Source: Pseudomonas fluorescens (GTDB taxonomy: Bacteria > Pseudomonadota > Gammaproteobacteria > Pseudomonadales > Pseudomonadaceae). Taken from it: 64,000 bases of DNA. Position numbers and translations under genes: made by a program. Below the pieces are notes generated by a model that saw only the letters and a list, made by a program, of their open reading frames with translations, made no database searches and was not told the DNA's origin. Where the stretch lies: the NCBI RefSeq assembly GCF_001307275.1, contig NZ_CP012831.1, forward strand, positions 558,001 through 622,000, read 5' to 3'. Shown here piece after piece: positions 1-9,261 of the stretch (its first letter is position 1; every line of letters begins with the position of its first letter).

Positions 1-1002
1 GTGCGATTCGGTTTCCAGGCGCGCCCGCTCGGCTTCCTTCAAGTCATCCTGCAACTGCCGCAGCCGTTGCTGCCCATGCTGGATGCTCTGCTCGACCCGG
101 GCAATGTCGCCGCCCACCGAATAGAAGCGTCCTTGCACCAGATTGAAGCGCTCGGACAGGTCATGATGACCGTCGCGCAGGCGCTCGATGGCGGCGTCCG
201 CATTACGCTGTTCGGCCACCAGGGCTTCGAAGCTGACTTCCTGGTTGCCAATGATCGCTTCACGCTGGCCGACCTGCTCGTTCAACGCCTGCCAGCGCAG
301 GGCCGAAAGCTGGGCCTTGAGCTGGCGCTCCTCGCCCTTGTATTCCTGGTACTTCTTCGCGGCCTCGGCCTGGCGGTGCAGACGTTCGAGCTGACGTTCG
401 AGCTCTTCGCGCAGGTCGGTCAGGCGCGCCAGGTTTTCGTGGGTGCGACGAATGCGGTTTTCGGTCTCGCGCCGCCGCTCCTTGTATTTGGAGATCCCCG
501 CAGCCTCTTCGATGAAGTTGCGCAGGTCCTCGGGCTTGGCTTCGATCAGCTTGGAGATCATGCCCTGTTCGATGATCGAGTAGCTGCGCGGGCCCAGGCC
601 GGTGCCGAGGAAAATATCGGTGATGTCGCGACGCCGGCACTTGGCGCCATTGAGGAAATAGCTGTTCTGGCTGTCGCGGGTCACTTTGCGACGAATGGAG
701 ATTTCCGCATAGGCTGCGTACTCGCCCACCAGGGTGCCGTCGGAGTTGTCGAACACCAGCTCGATGCTCGCCTGGCTTACCGGTTTGCGACTGGTGGAGC
801 CGTTGAAGATGACATCGGTCATCGACTCGCCGCGCAGGTTCTTGGCTGAGCTCTCGCCCATCACCCAGCGCACGGCGTCGATGATGTTCGACTTGCCGCA
901 ACCGTTGGGTCCGACCACCGCCGCCATGTTACTGGGGAAGTTCACCGTGGTCGGGTCGACGAAGGACTTGAACCCCGCCAACTTGATGCACTTGAGCCGC
1001 AC
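1..1002 (-). CDS. smc: Chromosome segregation ATPase SMC (5' part, cut by window edge)
   Basis: The first 334 codons of SMC, a chromosome-condensing ATPase that acts on DNA with ScpA/ScpB. The GTG start at 1000-1002 gives [16 protein letters not shown], the typical SMC N-terminus, with Walker [10 protein letters not shown] at residues 31-39. It then runs into the first coiled coil ([20 protein letters not shown] and following, rich in Arg, Glu and Leu). The reading frame stays open to base 1, so the hinge and C-terminal head lie outside the window. The start codon is one base from the stop of the upstream GntR-family gene, suggesting co-transcription. Identity is based on the head motif and on the smc-gntR-xdh order known in pseudomonads. 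Confidence 0.95.
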   Translation of the reverse strand, partial: MRLKCIKLAGFKSFVDPTTVNFPSNMAAVVGPNGCGKSNIIDAVRWVMGESSAKNLRGESMTDVIFNGSTSRKPVSQASIELVFDNSDGTLVGEYAAYAEISIRRKVTRDSQNSYFLNGAKCRRRDITDIFLGTGLGPRSYSIIEQGMISKLIEAKPEDLRNFIEEAAGISKYKERRRETENRIRRTHENLARLTDLREELERQLERLHRQAEAAKKYQEYKGEERQLKAQLSALRWQALNEQVGQREAIIGNQEVSFEALVAEQRNADAAIERLRDGHHDLSERFNLVQGRFYSVGGDIARVEQSIQHGQQRLRQLQDDLKEAERARLETESH

Positions 1003-1003
1003 G

Positions 1004-1663
1004 TCAGGCCGCCGTCAGGGCAGCAACCACCAGATCGCAACTGCGCTGGGCGTAGGCCGTCAGCACGATGCGGATCTGCGGCAGATCACGGGCCAGCACG
1101 GCGGCGAGCAGGCGCTGGAACAGGTCGAGAAATTCGCTCATTTCCGCCTTGCGCTGCTCCAGGGCCAGGAAGTAGGCACGGCTCATGGCCGGTTGCAGGT
1201 TCTCGACGGTTTCCTGCAAGTACGGGTTGTTGGCGAAGAGATAGGCCGCGCGCATCACGCTGAAGCTTTCATCGACGAAGGTGCGGATGTCCTGGCGCGC
1301 GTAGGCGTCCTGGAGACGCTGCTGGATGGCCACGAACGGCGCCATGTCGGCCTGTTCTTTCCAGCCATGGGCCACGGCGTTGCCCAGCAGGATGTACAGC
1401 TCGCTCATCAGCGCGCAGAGGCTGCGCACCTTGTGTTCGGTAAGTTCGGTGACGTGGGCGCCACGGCGCGGCAGGATCGCGATCAAATGGCGTCGTTCCA
1501 GGATCAGCAAGGCTTCGCGGACCGAGCCGCGGCTGACATTGAGCGCCAGCGTGACCTTCTGTTCCTGGATGCGCTCTCCCGGCTTCATTTCGCCGCGAAT
1601 GATGCGTTCGGCGAGATGGTGGGCGATTTGCTCGGCGAGGCTGTCCGGGGCCTTGAACGTCAT
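1004..1663 (-). CDS. GntR-family (FCD) transcriptional regulator next to xdhABC
   Basis: A 219-residue regulator. Residues about 8-72 form a GntR winged helix ([20 protein letters not shown], then [19 protein letters not shown]), and about 80-215 an all-helical FCD ligand-binding domain. The gene is divergent from xdhA across 370 bp and lies directly upstream of smc on the same strand. The same arrangement is known in other pseudomonads. Context suggests it controls xanthine dehydrogenase expression, perhaps in response to a purine or ureide; that is inference. The paired TGAC-N6-GTCA sites in the shared intergenic region are candidate operators. The ligand cannot be read from sequence. Confidence 0.85.
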   Translation of the reverse strand: MTFKAPDSLAEQIAHHLAERIIRGEMKPGERIQEQKVTLALNVSRGSVREALLILERRHLIAILPRRGAHVTELTEHKVRSLCALMSELYILLGNAVAHGWKEQADMAPFVAIQQRLQDAYARQDIRTFVDESFSVMRAAYLFANNPYLQETVENLQPAMSRAYFLALEQRKAEMSEFLDLFQRLLAAVLARDLPQIRIVLTAYAQRSCDLVVAALTAA

Positions 1664-1749
1664 GGTTGTCCTTCAAACTCTTCGATTTGCACAAGCGGCG
1701 CAGTGTAGCGCACTCGATACGTCATGGCGCAGGGCCTGCAGCGGGTTTT

Positions 1750-1765
1750 TGGCACGATATAAGCA
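1750..1765 (+). promoter_or_regulatory. Sigma-54-like promoter facing xdhA
   Basis: TTGGCACG followed by ATAT and AAGCA gives GG (1751-1752), ten bases, then GC (1763-1764), the invariant spacing of sigma-54 promoters. The -24 box is perfect; the -12 box reads AAGC rather than TTGC. Transcription would start near 1775, about 260 bases before xdhA and upstream of a REP pair. It would fit nitrogen control of purine catabolism, but the imperfect -12 box and the distance keep confidence low. Confidence 0.35.
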
Positions 1766-1798
1766 AAAAAGTTTGAGCTTTTCATCCTGAACCAAACC

Positions 1799-1888
1799 TG
1801 TGGGAGCGAGCTTGCTCGCGATGGCGGTGCACCAGCCGATGAACGCATCGACAGACCCGACGCTATAGCGAGCAAGCTCGCTCCCACA
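1799..1888. repeat. Inverted REP pair (REPIN-type)
   Basis: Two arms with the core GTGGGAGCGAGCTTGCTCGC in opposite orientation (left arm from 1799, right arm ending 1888), separated by about 35 bases of non-conserved sequence. This repeat recurs in many intergenic gaps of the window and is characteristic of fluorescent pseudomonads. Here it lies between gntR and xdhA. Confidence 0.9.
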
Positions 1889-1938
1889 ATGGGTCCATAC
1901 TGACCAAACACGGCAGTTCATCGACCAAACGAATTTTC

Positions 1939-1989
1939 CTGACCTTTAAGTCAGAAAATCATTGACCGAAAAGTCAGACCTGATAAATT
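1939..1989 (+). promoter_or_regulatory. xdhA promoter with twin TGAC-N6-GTCA operators
   Basis: Two copies of a 16-base inverted repeat, CTGACCTTTAAGTCAG (1939-1954) and TTGACCGAAAAGTCAG (1962-1977), lie 23 bases apart. The second overlaps a plausible -35 box TTGACC (1962-1967), followed after 16 bases by a -10 like TAAATT (1984-1989), 45 bases upstream of the xdhA start. The placement suggests repression by a dimeric regulator such as the divergent GntR protein; which protein binds is inference. Confidence 0.5.
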
Positions 1990-2033
1990 CAGGCCCATGT
2001 CGATACAACAATAATGAGTCTGCGAGGCCTTCC

Positions 2034-3488
2034 GTGATCCAGTTTTTACTCAACCAGGAACTCCGTAGCGAGCACGCCCTGGACCCGAACCTGACCGTGC
2101 TCAACTATTTGCGCGAACACGTTGGCAAACCAGGCACCAAAGAAGGTTGCGCCAGCGGCGACTGTGGTGCGTGCACTGTGGTGGTGGGCGAATTGGAGAC
2201 GGACGCGAATGGCCGCGAACGCATTCGCTACCGCAGCCTCAATTCGTGCCTGACCTTCGTCTCGTCCCTGCACGGCAAGCAACTGATCAGCGTCGAAGAC
2301 CTCAAGCACCAGGGCCAACTGCACAGCGTCCAGCAGGCGATGGTCGATTGCCACGGTTCGCAGTGCGGTTTCTGCACACCCGGCTTCGTCATGTCGCTGT
2401 TCGCCCTGCAAAAAAACAGCGAGCAGCCCGACGCCCACAAGGCCCACGAAGCCTTGGCCGGCAACCTGTGCCGTTGCACCGGCTATCGGCCGATCCTGGC
2501 CGCCGCCGAGCAGGCCTGCTGCGGCAAGCAACCGGACCAGTTCGACGCCCGCGCGGCCGAGACCATCGCCCGCCTCAAAGCCATCGCGCCGACCGAGACC
2601 GGCGAGCTCAACAGCGGCGACAAACGTTGCCTGGTGCCGCTGACCGTGGCCGACCTGGCCGATCTCTACGACGCCTATCCCCAGGCGCGCCTGCTGGCCG
2701 GCGGCACGGACCTGGCCCTGGAAGTCACGCAATTTCACCGCACCCTGCCGGTGATGATCTACGTGGGCAACGTCACCGAACTCAAGCGTATCGAGCGTTT
2801 CGACGATCGCCTGGAGATCGGCGCCGCCACCGCCCTCTCCGATTGCTACGAAGCCTTGAAAGCCGAATACCCGGACTTTGGCGAACTGCTGCAACGCTTC
2901 GCCTCGCTGCAGATCCGCAACCAGGGCACCCTCGGCGGCAACATCGGCAACGCCTCGCCGATTGGCGACTCGCCGCCCCTGCTGATCGCCCTCGGCGCGC
3001 AAATCGTGCTGTGCAAGGGCCAGTCCCGGCGCACCCTGGCCCTGGAAGACTACTTCATCGACTACCGGGTCACTGCGCGCCAGGAAAGCGAATTCATCGA
3101 AAAGATCATCGTGCCCCGGGCCAGTGCCGAACAGGCGTTCCGCGCCTACAAGGTCTCCAAACGCCTGGACGATGATATTTCCGCGGTGTGCGCGGCGTTC
3201 AACCTGTGCATCGACAACGGCGTGGTCCGCGACGCCCGCGTCGCCTTCGGCGGCATGGCCGCCACACCCAAGCGGGCCAAGCATTGTGAAGCCGCACTGA
3301 TCGGTGCGCCGTGGACCGACAGCACCGTCGAACGCGCCTGCGCTGCCCTGGCCGAGGACTTCACGCCGCTGTCGGATTTCCGCGCCAGCAAGGAATACCG
3401 CCTGCTCAGCGCCCGCAACCTGTTGCGCAAATACTTCATCGAACTGCAAACGCCGCACATCGAGACTCGGGTGACCGCTTATGTCTAA
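2034..3488 (+). CDS. xdhA: Xanthine dehydrogenase small subunit (FeS/FAD)
   Basis: Electron-transfer subunit of the two-subunit molybdenum xanthine dehydrogenase that oxidises hypoxanthine and xanthine to urate. A GTG start at 2034, preceded by TGCGAGG, gives 484 residues beginning MIQFLLNQELRSEHALDP, the length usual for pseudomonad XdhA. The N-terminus holds a plant-type [2Fe-2S] site (GCASGDCGAC); the next domain has the second cluster (QCGFCTPGFVMSL and NLCRCTGYRPI). An FAD-binding region (LLAGGTDLALEV; NQGTLGGNIGNASPIGDSPP) and a CO-dehydrogenase flavoprotein C-terminal domain follow. It overlaps the xdhB start by 8 bases, so translation is probably coupled. Confidence 0.95.
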   Translation: MIQFLLNQELRSEHALDPNLTVLNYLREHVGKPGTKEGCASGDCGACTVVVGELETDANGRERIRYRSLNSCLTFVSSLHGKQLISVEDLKHQGQLHSVQQAMVDCHGSQCGFCTPGFVMSLFALQKNSEQPDAHKAHEALAGNLCRCTGYRPILAAAEQACCGKQPDQFDARAAETIARLKAIAPTETGELNSGDKRCLVPLTVADLADLYDAYPQARLLAGGTDLALEVTQFHRTLPVMIYVGNVTELKRIERFDDRLEIGAATALSDCYEALKAEYPDFGELLQRFASLQIRNQGTLGGNIGNASPIGDSPPLLIALGAQIVLCKGQSRRTLALEDYFIDYRVTARQESEFIEKIIVPRASAEQAFRAYKVSKRLDDDISAVCAAFNLCIDNGVVRDARVAFGGMAATPKRAKHCEAALIGAPWTDSTVERACAALAEDFTPLSDFRASKEYRLLSARNLLRKYFIELQTPHIETRVTAYV

Positions 3489-5880
3489 CCATCACGCCGT
3501 AGAGAAGACCCAAGCCGAACTGGCCGAGCTGTTCGCCCGTGACCTGACCACTGGCGTAGGCCGCAGCGTCAAGCATGACAGCGCCGCCAAGCATGTGTCC
3601 GGCGAAGCGCAGTACATCGATGACCGCCTGGAATTCCCGAACCAGTTGCACGTCTACGCCCGGCTGTCGGACCGCGCCCACGCCCGGATCATCCGCATCG
3701 ATACCGCGCCCTGCTATGCCTTCGAAGGCGTGCGCATCGCCATTACCCATGCCGACATTCCGGGGCTGAAGGACATCGGCCCGCTGCTGCCCGGCGACCC
3801 GCTGCTGGCCATCGATGACGTGCAGTTCGTCGGCCAACCGGTGCTGGCCGTCGCCGCCAGAGACCTGGAAACCGCCCGCAAGGCGGCGATGGCCGCCATC
3901 GTCGAATACGAAGACCTGGAACCGGTGCTGGATGTGGTCGAAGCCCTGCGCAAGCGGCATTTCGTGCTCGACAGCCACACCCACCAACGTGGCGATTCGG
4001 CCACGGCGCTGGCGAGCGCCGAACATCGCCTCCAGGGTTCGCTGCACATCGGCGGACAGGAGCATTTTTACCTGGAAACCCAGATTTCCTCGGTGATGCC
4101 CACCGAGGACGGCGGCATGATCGTCTACTGCTCGACCCAGAACCCCACCGAAGTGCAGAAGCTGGTGGCCGAAGTGCTGGGCGTGTCGATGAACAAAGTC
4201 GTGGTGGACATGCGCCGCATGGGCGGCGGCTTTGGCGGCAAGGAAACCCAGGCCGCCAGCCCGGCGTGCCTGTGCGCGGTCGTCGCGCACCTCACCGGGC
4301 AACCAACCAAGATGCGCCTGCCCCGGGTCGAAGACATGCTGATGACCGGCAAGCGCCACCCCTTCTACATCGAATACGACGTGGGCTTCGACAGCCGCGG
4401 GCGCTTGCACGGCATCGCCCTGGAACTGGCCGGCAACTGCGGTTGCTCGCCGGACCTGTCGGCTTCCATCGTCGATCGGGCGATGTTCCATGCCGACAAC
4501 GCCTACTACCTGGGCGATGCCACCATCAACGGCCACCGCTGCAAGACCAACACCGCGTCGAACACCGCCTACCGTGGTTTCGGCGGGCCCCAAGGCATGG
4601 TCGCCATCGAAGAGGTGATGGATGCCATCGCCCGGCACCTGGGTCTGGATCCGCTGGCGGTGCGCAAGGCCAACTACTATGGCAAGACCGAACGCAACGT
4701 CACCCACTACTACCAGACCGTCGAGCACAACATGCTCGAGGAAATGACCGCCGAGCTTGAAGAAAGCAGCCAGTACGCCGAGCGCCGCGAAGCGATCCGC
4801 CGCTACAACGCCAACAGCCCGATCCTGAAAAAAGGCCTGGCGCTGACCCCGGTGAAATTCGGCATTTCGTTCACCGCCAGCTTCCTCAACCAGGCCGGCG
4901 CGCTGATCCACGTCTACACCGATGGCAGCATCCACCTCAACCATGGCGGCACCGAAATGGGCCAGGGCCTGAACACCAAGGTCGCTCAGGTGGTGGCCGA
5001 GGTGTTCCAGGTGGAAATGGACCGCGTGCAGATCACCGCGACCAACACCGACAAAGTGCCGAACACCTCGCCCACCGCGGCCTCCAGCGGCGCCGACCTG
5101 AATGGCAAGGCGGCGCAGAATGCCGCCGAAACCATCAAGCGACGCCTGGTGGAGTTCGCCGCGCGGCAGTACAAGGTCAGCGAAGAAGACGTGGCATTCC
5201 ACAACGGCCATGTGCGGGTGCGCGATCACATCCTGAGCTTCGAGGCGCTGGTGCAGCAGGCGTATTTCGCCCAGGTCTCGCTGTCGAGCACCGGCTTCTA
5301 CAAAACCCCGAAAATCTACTACGACCGCAGCCAGGCCCGCGGCCGGCCGTTCTACTACTACGCCTATGGCGCGGCCTGCGCCGAGGTGATCGTCGACACC
5401 CTCACCGGCGAGTACAAGATGCTGCGCACCGACATCCTCCACGACGTCGGCGCCTCACTGAACCCGGCCATCGACATCGGCCAGGTCGAGGGTGGTTTCA
5501 TCCAGGGCATGGGCTGGCTGACCATGGAAGAGCTGGTGTGGAACGACAAGGGCAAGCTGATGACCAATGGCCCGGCCAGCTACAAGATCCCCGCCGTGGC
5601 CGACATGCCGCTGGACCTGCGGGTCAAGCTGGTGGAAAACCGCAAGAACCCTGAAGACACGGTGTTTCACTCCAAGGCCGTGGGCGAACCGCCGTTCATG
5701 CTCGGCATCGCCGCGTGGTGCGCCATCAAGGACGCCGTGGCGAGCCTGGGGGATTACCGGCATCAACCGAACATCGACGCCCCGGCCACGCCGGAGCGGG
5801 TGTTGTGGGGGTGTGAGCAGATGCGGGGGTTGAAGGCGGTCAAGGCTGAGGAAGCGGAAGTCGAAGTGGCTTCGCTCTAG
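3481..5880 (+). CDS. xdhB: Xanthine dehydrogenase large subunit (molybdopterin)
   Basis: The 799-residue catalytic subunit carrying the molybdenum cofactor. Visible motifs are GGGFGGKETQAA, AYRGFGGPQGM, GGTEMGQGLNTKVAQV and, near the C-terminus, VGEPPFMLG, whose Glu corresponds to the catalytic base of the xanthine oxidase family. The substrate-oxidising site works with the FeS/FAD chain of XdhA. The gene starts inside the end of xdhA and is followed after about 125 bases (with a REP pair) by xdhC, the cofactor-maturation chaperone. It is full length and ends in a non-conserved acidic tail. Confidence 0.95.
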   Translation: MSNHHAVEKTQAELAELFARDLTTGVGRSVKHDSAAKHVSGEAQYIDDRLEFPNQLHVYARLSDRAHARIIRIDTAPCYAFEGVRIAITHADIPGLKDIGPLLPGDPLLAIDDVQFVGQPVLAVAARDLETARKAAMAAIVEYEDLEPVLDVVEALRKRHFVLDSHTHQRGDSATALASAEHRLQGSLHIGGQEHFYLETQISSVMPTEDGGMIVYCSTQNPTEVQKLVAEVLGVSMNKVVVDMRRMGGGFGGKETQAASPACLCAVVAHLTGQPTKMRLPRVEDMLMTGKRHPFYIEYDVGFDSRGRLHGIALELAGNCGCSPDLSASIVDRAMFHADNAYYLGDATINGHRCKTNTASNTAYRGFGGPQGMVAIEEVMDAIARHLGLDPLAVRKANYYGKTERNVTHYYQTVEHNMLEEMTAELEESSQYAERREAIRRYNANSPILKKGLALTPVKFGISFTASFLNQAGALIHVYTDGSIHLNHGGTEMGQGLNTKVAQVVAEVFQVEMDRVQITATNTDKVPNTSPTAASSGADLNGKAAQNAAETIKRRLVEFAARQYKVSEEDVAFHNGHVRVRDHILSFEALVQQAYFAQVSLSSTGFYKTPKIYYDRSQARGRPFYYYAYGAACAEVIVDTLTGEYKMLRTDILHDVGASLNPAIDIGQVEGGFIQGMGWLTMEELVWNDKGKLMTNGPASYKIPAVADMPLDLRVKLVENRKNPEDTVFHSKAVGEPPFMLGIAAWCAIKDAVASLGDYRHQPNIDAPATPERVLWGCEQMRGLKAVKAEEAEVEVASL

Positions 5881-5894
5881 ACCGCGGCGCGGCC

Positions 5895-5968
5895 GATCGC
5901 GAGCAAGCTCGCTCCCACAGGGTATTTGTGAACACCGACCCAATGTGGGAGCGAGCTTGCTCGCGATG
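5895..5968. repeat. Inverted REP pair
   Basis: Arms TCGCGAGCAAGCTCGCTCCC (left) and GTGGGAGCGAGCTTGCTCGC (right) face each other between xdhB and xdhC. A hairpin here could separate or attenuate expression of the two genes. Confidence 0.9.
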
Positions 5969-6004
5969 AGGCCGGAACAGACAAAACAGATGTCGAGGTG
6001 GAAT

Positions 6005-6847
6005 ATGTACAACTGGATCAGCGCCCTCGCCGACCTGCAAACCCGCGGCGAACCCTGTGTGCTGGTGACGATCATCGAAGAACTCGGCTCCACCCCGCGC
6101 AACGCCGGGTCGAAGATGGTCATCAGCGCCAGCCAGACGTTCGACACCATCGGTGGCGGCCACCTGGAATACAAGGCCATGGAAATCGCCCGGAACATGC
6201 TCGCCAGCGGCCAGCAGAATACCCATCTGGAGCGCTTCAGCCTCGGTGCGAGCCTGGGCCAGTGTTGCGGCGGCGTCACCGTGTTGCTGTTCGAACCCAT
6301 GGGCCAGGTCCAGGCGCAGATCGCCGTGTTCGGCGCCGGCCATGTCGGCCGCGCCCTGGTGCCACTGCTGGCGAGCCTGCCCTGCAAGGTGCGCTGGATC
6401 GATTCGCGGGAGGCGGAATTCCCCGAACACTTGCCCCACGGCGTACGCAAGATCGTCACCGAAGAGCCACTGGATGAAGTCGACGAATTGCCCGCCGGCA
6501 GCTACTGCATCGTCATGACCCACAACCATCAGCTCGACCTGGAACTGAGCGCCGCGATCCTCAAGCGCAACGACTTTGCCTACTTCGGCCTGATCGGTTC
6601 GAAGACCAAACGGGTCAAGTTCGAACATCGCCTGCGCGATCGAGGTTTCGACAGCACCACCTTGCAACGCATGCGTTGCCCGATGGGCATCGGCGAAGTC
6701 AAAGGCAAGTTGCCTGTGGAAATCGCCATCTCCATCGCCGGCGAAATCATCGCCACCTATAACGCCGATTTCGGCCAGCACACCGTGCGCGCCGAACCGA
6801 TTGCCAAGCTGCTGCCGGCCTCGCGCCGCAGCCAGGCGAACCGTTGA
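6005..6847 (+). CDS. xdhC: Xanthine dehydrogenase accessory protein XdhC
   Basis: A 280-residue chaperone that binds and sulfurates the molybdenum cofactor and delivers it to XdhB. The ATG at 6005 follows GAGGTGG, the best ribosome site; the frame is open further upstream only through REP sequence. The N-terminal XdhC/CoxI domain is recognisable (CVLVTIIEELGSTPRNAGSK, GGGHLEYKAME, LGQCCGG). A C-terminal Rossmann-like domain follows (VFGAGHVGRALVPLLA; FGLIGSKTKRVKFEHRL; CPMGIGEVKGKLPVEIAISI). It lies 19 bases upstream of guaD. Confidence 0.95.
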   Translation: MYNWISALADLQTRGEPCVLVTIIEELGSTPRNAGSKMVISASQTFDTIGGGHLEYKAMEIARNMLASGQQNTHLERFSLGASLGQCCGGVTVLLFEPMGQVQAQIAVFGAGHVGRALVPLLASLPCKVRWIDSREAEFPEHLPHGVRKIVTEEPLDEVDELPAGSYCIVMTHNHQLDLELSAAILKRNDFAYFGLIGSKTKRVKFEHRLRDRGFDSTTLQRMRCPMGIGEVKGKLPVEIAISIAGEIIATYNADFGQHTVRAEPIAKLLPASRRSQANR

Positions 6848-6866
6848 ACACTCGTTGAGAATTCCC

Positions 6867-8171
6867 ATGCCCCTGACACGCAAAGCCTACCGCGCCGCCC
6901 TGCTCCACAGCCTCGCCGACCCGGCCGAAGTGGGTATCGAGGCGTCCTATGAATATTTCGAAGACGGTTTGCTGGTGGTAGAGAACGGCCAGATCAGCGC
7001 CATCGGCCACGCCTATGACCTGCTGCCAACCCTGGCGGCGGATATCGAAATCGCCCATTACCCGGACGCGCTGATCACCCCAGGTTTGATCGACACCCAC
7101 ATCCACCTGCCACAAACCGGCATGGTCGGCGCCTATGGCGAACAACTGTTGGACTGGCTCAACACCTACACCTTCCCCTGTGAAAGCCAGTTCGCCGACA
7201 AGGCCCACGCCGACGCGGTGGCGGATATTTTCGTCAAGGAATTGCTGCGCAACGGCACCACCACCGCGCTGGTGTTCGGCAGCGTGCACCCGCAGTCGGT
7301 GAACGCGTTTTTCGAAGTGGCCCAGAAGCTCGACCTGCGGATGATCGCCGGCAAGGTGATGATGGACCGCAACGCCCCGGACTACCTGACCGACACCGCC
7401 GAATCCAGCTACACCGAGAGCAAGGCGCTGATCGAGCGCTGGCACGGCAAGGGTCGCCTGCACTACGCCGTGACCCCACGCTTCGCGCCCACCAGCACCC
7501 CGGAACAGCTGGCCCTGGCCGGTCAGTTGCTGGGGGAATACCCCGACTTGTACATGCAGACCCACATCAGCGAGAACCTGCAGGAAGTGCAGTGGGTCAA
7601 GGAACTGTTCCCGGAGCGCAAGGGTTACCTGGACGTCTACGATCACTACCAGTTGCTCGGCGAGCGCTCGGTGTTCGCCCACGGCGTGCACCTGTGCGAC
7701 GACGAATGCGCGCGCCTGGCCGAGACCGGTTCGGCCATCGCCTTCTGCCCGACCTCGAACTTTTTCCTCGGCAGCGGCCTGTTCAACCTGCCGATGGCCG
7801 AGAAGCACAAGGTGAACGTAGGGTTGGGTACAGACGTCGGTGGCGGCACCAGTTTTTCGCTGCTGCACACCCTGAACGAAGCCTACAAGGTGATGCAGTT
7901 ACAAGGGGCGCGGCTGAGCCCGTTCAAGTCGCTGTACCTGGCCACCCTCGGCGGCGCCCGGGCCTTGCGCCTGGAGGACAAGATCGGCACGTTGCAACCG
8001 GGTACGGATGCGGACTTCCTGGTGCTGGACTACAACGCCACGCCGCTGCTGGGCTATCGCCTGAAGCAGGCCAGGGACATTGCCGAGCGGTTGTTCGTGT
8101 TGATGACGTTGGGGGATGACCGGACGGTGGCGCAGACTTATGCGGCCGGTAAATTGGTGCATCAGCGCTAA
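6867..8171 (+). CDS. guaD: Guanine deaminase
   Basis: A 434-residue zinc amidohydrolase converting guanine to xanthine, the substrate of the adjacent XDH. Metal-ligand and active-site motifs are visible: DTHIHLPQ near residue 80, QTHISENLQEVQ, HGVHLCDDE and GLGTDVGGGTSFS. It starts MPLTRKAYRAALLHSLADPA, and the length matches pseudomonad GuaD. It is the last gene of the xdhABC-guaD block. A REP pair and the convergent gntR gene follow. Confidence 0.95.
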   Translation: MPLTRKAYRAALLHSLADPAEVGIEASYEYFEDGLLVVENGQISAIGHAYDLLPTLAADIEIAHYPDALITPGLIDTHIHLPQTGMVGAYGEQLLDWLNTYTFPCESQFADKAHADAVADIFVKELLRNGTTTALVFGSVHPQSVNAFFEVAQKLDLRMIAGKVMMDRNAPDYLTDTAESSYTESKALIERWHGKGRLHYAVTPRFAPTSTPEQLALAGQLLGEYPDLYMQTHISENLQEVQWVKELFPERKGYLDVYDHYQLLGERSVFAHGVHLCDDECARLAETGSAIAFCPTSNFFLGSGLFNLPMAEKHKVNVGLGTDVGGGTSFSLLHTLNEAYKVMQLQGARLSPFKSLYLATLGGARALRLEDKIGTLQPGTDADFLVLDYNATPLLGYRLKQARDIAERLFVLMTLGDDRTVAQTYAAGKLVHQR

Positions 8172-8191
8172 AGTTTCAGCGCCTGTTGGAT

Positions 8192-8270
8192 CGCTATCGC
8201 GAGCAAGCTCGCTCCCACAAGGGTCATGTGAACAACACAAATCCACTGTGGGAGCGAGCTTGCTCGCGAT
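8192..8270. repeat. Inverted REP pair
   Basis: Opposed REP arms between the convergent guaD and gntR genes, about 22 bases apart. With no other terminator visible, this inverted structure may act as the shared 3' boundary. Confidence 0.9.
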
Positions 8271-8293
8271 TGACGGTATGACTGATTCAACCC

Positions 8294-9058
8294 TCAGAGC
8301 TTGGCCGTCGACCGCCCCGGCTTCTTGCTCTGCAACAAATGCGAGAACACCGCGTGCAAGTCATCCGACGCACTTTCTTCGTCGAGGTTGAGTTTGCTGT
8401 CGATGTGGTCCATGTGATGCATCATCAGGTCCACCGCCAACGTCGCATCGCGCGCCTCGATGGCGTCGATCAACTGGGTGTGTTCGTCGTAGGAACAGTG
8501 GGAGCGGTTGCCGCTTTCGTACTGGGCGATGATCAGCGACGTCTGGGACACGAGGCTGCGCTGGAAACTGATCAGCGGTGCATTCTTCGCCGCTTCGGCC
8601 AGCTTGAGGTGGAACTCGCCCGACAAACGGATGCCGGCGCCGCGGTCGCCACGGGAGAAACTGTCGCGCTCATCGCTGACCATCTGCCGCAGCTCAGCCA
8701 GTTGTTCGGCCGTGGCGTGCTGCACCGCCAGTTCGGTGATCGCCCGCTCCACCAGGCGCCGGGCCATGAACACCTGGCGGGCCTCTTCGACGCTGGGGCT
8801 CGCCACCACGGCACCGCGATTGGGCCGCAGCAACACCACGCCTTCGTGGGCCAGGCGTGACAACGCCCGGCGGATGATCGTGCGGCTGACCCCGAAAATT
8901 TCCCCCAGTGCCTCTTCGCTCAACTTGGTACCGGGCGCCAGGCGTTGTTCGAGGATGGCCTCGAAGATATGCGCATAGACAATATCGTCCTGGGTTCCGC
9001 TGCGGCCGGCTTTACCAGCTCGCGGTTGTTTCTTGAGGGGCTGCAACTGTTCGTTCAT
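8294..9058 (-). CDS. GntR-family (FCD) regulator of the purine/transport locus
   Basis: A 254-residue regulator starting MNEQLQPLKKQPRAGKAGRS. A GntR winged helix lies around residues 25-90 (QRLAPGTKLSEEALGEIFGV, SRTIIRRALSRLAHEGVVLL), followed by an FCD domain (ARRLVERAITELAVQHA; YDEHTQLIDAIEARDATLAV). It is divergent from the BenE-type transporter and convergent with guaD. Pseudomonads keep this regulator between guaD and the transporter gene. Control of the transporter, perhaps with purines as effector, is a reasonable inference. An ATG farther upstream would add 52 residues unlike any GntR protein, so the internal start was chosen. Confidence 0.85.
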   Translation of the reverse strand: MNEQLQPLKKQPRAGKAGRSGTQDDIVYAHIFEAILEQRLAPGTKLSEEALGEIFGVSRTIIRRALSRLAHEGVVLLRPNRGAVVASPSVEEARQVFMARRLVERAITELAVQHATAEQLAELRQMVSDERDSFSRGDRGAGIRLSGEFHLKLAEAAKNAPLISFQRSLVSQTSLIIAQYESGNRSHCSYDEHTQLIDAIEARDATLAVDLMMHHMDHIDSKLNLDEESASDDLHAVFSHLLQSKKPGRSTAKL

Positions 9059-9151
9059 GGGCACTCGAGTCGGGAGAACTGCGGCGAATTGACCGTGACT
9101 GTAATACGACACAGCGGGTCGCTGGCAAGTATCGCGTAAAAAACAGCTCGA

Positions 9152-9161
9152 TTGTACACAA
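9152..9161. promoter_or_regulatory. TTGTACACAA palindrome, candidate GntR operator
   Basis: TTGT-AC-ACAA is a perfect 4-2-4 inverted repeat 93 bases upstream of the gntR start, in the divergent region shared with the transporter gene. It resembles the TTGTATACAA-type sites of several FCD-subfamily regulators. Autoregulation and control of the transporter are inference. Confidence 0.4.
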
Positions 9162-9261
9162 CCTCTGATGGCAACACGACTGTACGGCTGTTTGCGGGCA
9201 TGGCTGTATTGCAATCGGCAGTTGGGTTGAGTTTAGGCTTAAACCCACCATTCTGTGACAC

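Noticed and set aside
2046..5442. Long antisense frames opposite xdhA and xdhB
   Set aside because: No recognisable domain; the sense genes are complete and recognised by cofactor motifs.
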